The translations under genes and the position numbers were made by a program. Below, piece by piece: positions 59,533 to 64,000 of a stretch of 64,000 nucleotides of DNA. A model generated the notes under the pieces. That model made no database searches. It worked only from the letters and a program-made list of their open reading frames with translations, and had not been told where the DNA came from. Origin of the DNA: JAIEPW01 sp964471915 (GTDB lineage Bacteria > Acidobacteriota > Terriglobia > Bryobacterales > Bryobacteraceae); NCBI GenBank assembly GCA_964471915.1, contig CAYYID010000023.1:7139-71138 (forward strand), read 5' to 3'. How positions within the stretch are numbered: the stretch's first letter is position 1; every line of letters begins with the position of its first letter.

Positions 59533-59602
59533 GATGCGCGTGCAGTATTGCGCATCCCCGTGGGAGGCCGAGGGGCAGTTGCGGACCCGGCCGCTTGCAC
59601 CA
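59533..59602 (+). promoter_or_regulatory. Structured leader of rplA, possible L1 autoregulatory site
   Basis: The untranslated leader holds a hairpin, GATGCGC (59533-59539) with GCGCATC (59550-59556). A second one follows, in which GTGGGAGGCCG pairs by GGCCG/CGGCC with a downstream segment ending in TTGCACC. L1 represses its own operon by binding an mRNA copy of its rRNA site, often seen in such GTGGGAG-containing leaders. That this leader binds L1 is an inference. Confidence 0.4.
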
Positions 59603-59611
59603 AGAGGAGAT

Positions 59612-60316
59612 ATGGCAAAACAAGGCAAGAAGTTTCTCGCGGCATTGAAGCAGGTCGAAGAGCGGCCCTACTCGCTCGAAGACGCCGTCCCCCTCGTTCA
59701 AAAGATCAAGTTCGCCAAGTTCGACGAGAGCCTGGAAGTCCACATGCGGCTGGGCGTGGACCCGAAGCACGCCGACCAGATGGTCCGCGGCACGGTAGTG
59801 CTGCCGAACGGACTCGGTAAGTCGAAGAAAGTACTCGTGATCGCGGCCGGCGATAAGCAGAAGGAAGCCGAGCAGGCGGGCGCCGATATCGTCGGCGGCG
59901 AAGAACTGGTCAACAAGATCATGTCCGAGAACTGGACCGACTTCGACGCCGTCATTGCGACGCCGGACATGATGCGGTCGGTCGGCAAACTGGGTAAGAT
60001 CCTGGGACCCCGGGGTCTGATGCCTAACCCGAAGACCGGCACGGTGACCACCGATGTGGCCCAGGCCGTGAACGAAGTGAAGGCCGGTAAGGTGGAGTTC
60101 CGCGTCGACAAGGGCGGCGTGATCCACGTGGCGGTCGGCAAGGTGAGCTTCCCGAAAGACAAACTGCTCGAGAACGCCAGCACGCTGATCAACGCAGTGG
60201 TGAAGGCCAAGCCGGCTGCGGCCAAGGGCAAGTACGTCAAGAGCGTGACGGTGTGTTCGACCATGGGTCCGGGCGTGGCGCTGGACACGACGCCCTTCAA
60301 CGCGAAGTCGGCGTAA
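59612..60316 (+). CDS. rplA: 50S ribosomal protein L1
   Basis: This 234-residue protein of the L1 stalk helps release tRNA from the E site. The family signature TPDMMRSVGKLGKILGPRGL and MPNPKTGTVT is complete, as are FRVDKGGVIHVAVGKVSF and the C-terminal tail. The ATG at 59612 has AGAGGAGA just upstream; the longer frame to 59534 is leader. In most bacteria rplK (L11) and nusG lie immediately upstream; here a DUF3592 gene does. rplJ follows 18 bases downstream. Confidence 0.97.
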   Translation: MAKQGKKFLAALKQVEERPYSLEDAVPLVQKIKFAKFDESLEVHMRLGVDPKHADQMVRGTVVLPNGLGKSKKVLVIAAGDKQKEAEQAGADIVGGEELVNKIMSENWTDFDAVIATPDMMRSVGKLGKILGPRGLMPNPKTGTVTTDVAQAVNEVKAGKVEFRVDKGGVIHVAVGKVSFPKDKLLENASTLINAVVKAKPAAAKGKYVKSVTVCSTMGPGVALDTTPFNAKSA

Positions 60317-60334
60317 GCGGCGGGAGAAACCAAC

Positions 60335-60862
60335 ATGAAGAACAGAGAACAAAAGCAGAAGGACCTGGACGCGCTGAAGCACATGCTGGCGCAGTCGCCC
60401 GCCTTGTTCGTGACCGGCTTCGAGAAGATGACCGTCGCGCAGGATTTCGAACTCCGCAAGACCGTGAAGGGCGCGGGCGGCGACTACCAGGTGATCAAGA
60501 ACACCATCGCGGCGAAGGCCAGCGAGGGCACGCCGGCCGCCGAGGTGCTCGGCGCGCTGCGCGGCATGACTTCGGTGGCGTTCACCACCGAGGATCCGGT
60601 GGCGCTGGCCAAGGCGCTGACGAAGTATGCGAAGGACCATCCGTCGTTCACGTTCCGGGCCGGGCTGGTGCAGGGCCGGGCGATCGACGTGGCGGGGATC
60701 AATGCGCTGGCGGCGCTGCCTCCGAAGGAAGAGATCTACGCGAAGTTGCTGTATCTGATCCAGGCGCCGGCCCAGCGGCTGGTGACGGCCATGAACGGCG
60801 TGGGCCGGAATCTGGCGGTGGTGGTGGATCAGGGCGTGAAGGAAAACAAGTTTTCGGCCTAG
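60335..60862 (+). CDS. rplJ: 50S ribosomal protein L10
   Basis: This 175-residue base of the L7/L12 stalk anchors the L12 dimers to the ribosome and with them binds GTP-dependent factors. Matches include ALKHMLAQSPALFVTGFEKM, ELRKTVKGAGGDYQVIKNTI, RAIDVAGINALAALPPKEEI and a C-terminal helix for L12 binding. It starts 18 bases after rplA. The stop is followed by a hairpin before rplL, as usual for this operon. Confidence 0.96.
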   Translation: MKNREQKQKDLDALKHMLAQSPALFVTGFEKMTVAQDFELRKTVKGAGGDYQVIKNTIAAKASEGTPAAEVLGALRGMTSVAFTTEDPVALAKALTKYAKDHPSFTFRAGLVQGRAIDVAGINALAALPPKEEIYAKLLYLIQAPAQRLVTAMNGVGRNLAVVVDQGVKENKFSA

Positions 60863-60863
60863 G

Positions 60864-60884
60864 GTCCGGCCGGCAGGGCCGGAC
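60864..60884 (+). other. Hairpin in the rplJ-rplL intergenic region
   Basis: GTCCGGCC (60864-60871) pairs perfectly with GGCCGGAC (60877-60884) around five bases. There is no T-run, so it is not an intrinsic terminator. It may be an RNA-processing or stability element helping L12 be made in excess of L10, which is needed because each L10 carries several L12 copies. Confidence 0.6.
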
Positions 60885-60939
60885 GCGAGGCTTAACGGGT
60901 TTAGTTCCAACGAGTTCAGGATAGCGAGGGAGAATCGAA

Positions 60940-61323
60940 ATGGCGGACATCAACGCGATTGCGGATCAGATTCAGAGCTTGACGCTGCTCGAGGCGTCGC
61001 AGCTGGTGAAGTTGCTCGAAGAGAAGCTGGGCGTCTCGGCGGCGGCGGCAGCCGTGGCGGCGGCTCCGGCGGCGGGCGGCGGCGCGGCGGCGGCTCCGGC
61101 GGCCGAAGAGAAGACCGAGTTCACGGTGGTTCTGACGGGCGCCGGCGCCAACAAGATCAACGTGATCAAGGTGGTGCGCGAAGTGACCAGCCTGGGCCTC
61201 AAGGAAGCCAAGGATCTGGTGGACGGCGCGCCGAAGCCGATCAAGGAAGGCGTTTCCAAGGACGAAGCCGAGTCGATCAAGAAGAAATTCGTCGACGCCG
61301 GCGCCACCGTCGAAGTGAAGTAG
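60940..61323 (+). CDS. rplL: 50S ribosomal protein L7/L12
   Basis: This 127-residue acidic stalk protein recruits elongation and initiation factors. The N-terminal dimerisation helices (ADQIQSLTLLEASQLVKLLE) are followed by a flexible Ala/Pro hinge. The globular C-terminal domain reads EFTVVLTGAGANKINVIKVV, VTSLGLKEAKDLVDGAPKPI and ESIKKKFVDAGATVEVK. The gene is complete and canonical. AGGGAGA lies a few bases before the ATG. Confidence 0.97.
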   Translation: MADINAIADQIQSLTLLEASQLVKLLEEKLGVSAAAAAVAAAPAAGGGAAAAPAAEEKTEFTVVLTGAGANKINVIKVVREVTSLGLKEAKDLVDGAPKPIKEGVSKDEAESIKKKFVDAGATVEVK

Positions 61324-61329
61324 TTTGCG

Positions 61330-61365
61330 GGAGGAGGCCGCCCGGAGCCAGGGGCGGCTTCCTCC
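61330..61365 (+). terminator. Strong hairpin after rplL (partial terminator/attenuator)
   Basis: GGAGGAGGCCGCCC (61330-61343) pairs with GGGCGGCTTCCTCC (61352-61365), 13 of 14 pairs, around an eight-base loop. No T-run follows. A similar structure in the E. coli rplL-rpoB gap reduces read-through so that ribosomal proteins are made in excess of polymerase. Confidence 0.7.
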
Positions 61366-61397
61366 GCGCAGATCCGTTGGCTCACCGTAGGCGGCAT

Positions 61398-61427
61398 TTG
61401 ACAGAAACGAAAGCCGTTTGTTACTGT
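61398..61427 (+). promoter_or_regulatory. Sigma-70-type promoter upstream of rpoB
   Basis: TTGACA (61398-61403), the perfect -35, is 18 bases from TACTGT (61422-61427), a reasonable -10. It lies after the rplL hairpin and 234 bases before the rpoB ATG. The remaining leader, up to 61660, has no gene. This would let rpoB be transcribed separately from the ribosomal genes. Confidence 0.7.
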
Positions 61428-61660
61428 TGAGAAGGCGCGGATCGACAACCCAGTGACCATCGCACCCCGCGAATTGCGGCGCGGCTCCCATGAGCCCGCG
61501 CCTTACCTTGTTTTCTGGAATCCTTCGGCCGAAGTGTCTCCGTTCCCCACGGCGGCCTCGGCATTCCGGTTTCTGAGCTTGTGCCCGAGTCCCCGCTGGC
61601 GCCGCTAGTCCGCGCCGGTTTCTTGGTTGGCGGCGATCCCCGTGCCGCGAAGGAGTTGAG

Positions 61661-64000
<2,340 letters not shown>

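Overview
The window is GC-rich, densely coded bacterial chromosome. It most likely comes from Acidobacteriota, in the Bryobacterales/Solibacter group. Pointers are a very long NHL-repeat protein whose C-terminus matches the Solibacter-type domain known as TIGR03437, a TonB-dependent receptor with an N-terminal carboxypeptidase-regulatory-like domain, a zinc-ribbon/Ser-Thr kinase/TPR protein, a pyrroloquinoline-quinone (PQQ) dehydrogenase and many secreted hydrolases. The placement is an inference from domain style, not a computed phylogeny.

Layout. 1-8.4 kb: quinohemoprotein alcohol dehydrogenase, major facilitator superfamily (MFS) transporter, TonB receptor, nucleotidyltransferase-like protein, LolA-like secreted protein and acyl-CoA dehydrogenase. 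8.6-12.6 kb: an ABC-2 type exporter behind three evenly spaced palindromic operators, an M48-peptidase-like membrane protein without a zinc site, and a TacA-type antitoxin whose toxin survives only as a short frameshifted remnant. 12.6-22 kb: aidB, two serine hydrolases (the second fused to an M29-aminopeptidase-like domain), a small membrane protein, a TPR-DUF898 fusion and an overlapping active M48 peptidase. 22-41.6 kb: giant secreted NHL and BNR/pentapeptide/Ig proteins, a cysteine-nucleophile alpha/beta hydrolase, an exported adenylate-kinase-like protein, the kinase, a third serine hydrolase, pyrE, a TolC-type outer-membrane protein and a BtuF-like binding protein. 42-49.3 kb: an astacin protease with beta-repeat arms, then a Tat-exported molybdenum hydroxylase operon of the xanthine dehydrogenase family with a small cysteine-rich companion gene. 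49.3-59.5 kb: an accessory stretch with an OlsF-like bifunctional acyltransferase, a MatC-like transporter missing its N-terminus, a frameshifted secreted protein, a pair of inverted ~165-bp repeats, DUF2490, SMP-30-like and DUF488 genes, a decayed HicB antitoxin, a DppA-type D-aminopeptidase and a DUF3592 protein. 59.6-64 kb: the ribosomal/RNA-polymerase cluster rplA-rplJ-rplL-rpoB, with rpoB running off the right edge.

How the genes work together. The obvious multi-gene units are the ABC-2 exporter pair, the serine hydrolase pair, the TPR-DUF898/M48 pair, the Fe-S/Mo/FAD hydroxylase operon and the ribosomal cluster. Most of the rest are single genes for the cell envelope or secreted proteins. 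A recurring theme is decay: a toxin gene lost from its antitoxin, a broken HicB, a frameshifted secreted gene, a 5'-shortened transporter, and several enzyme folds with altered catalytic residues.

I saw no tRNA, rRNA, CRISPR array, intact transposase or prophage. No single multi-gene system here stands out as clearly new. The strongest leads are the tandem operator array, the inverted-repeat family, the pentapeptide tract, the beta-lactamase/M29 fusion, the M48 pseudoenzyme and the zinc-ribbon insertion in RpoB.
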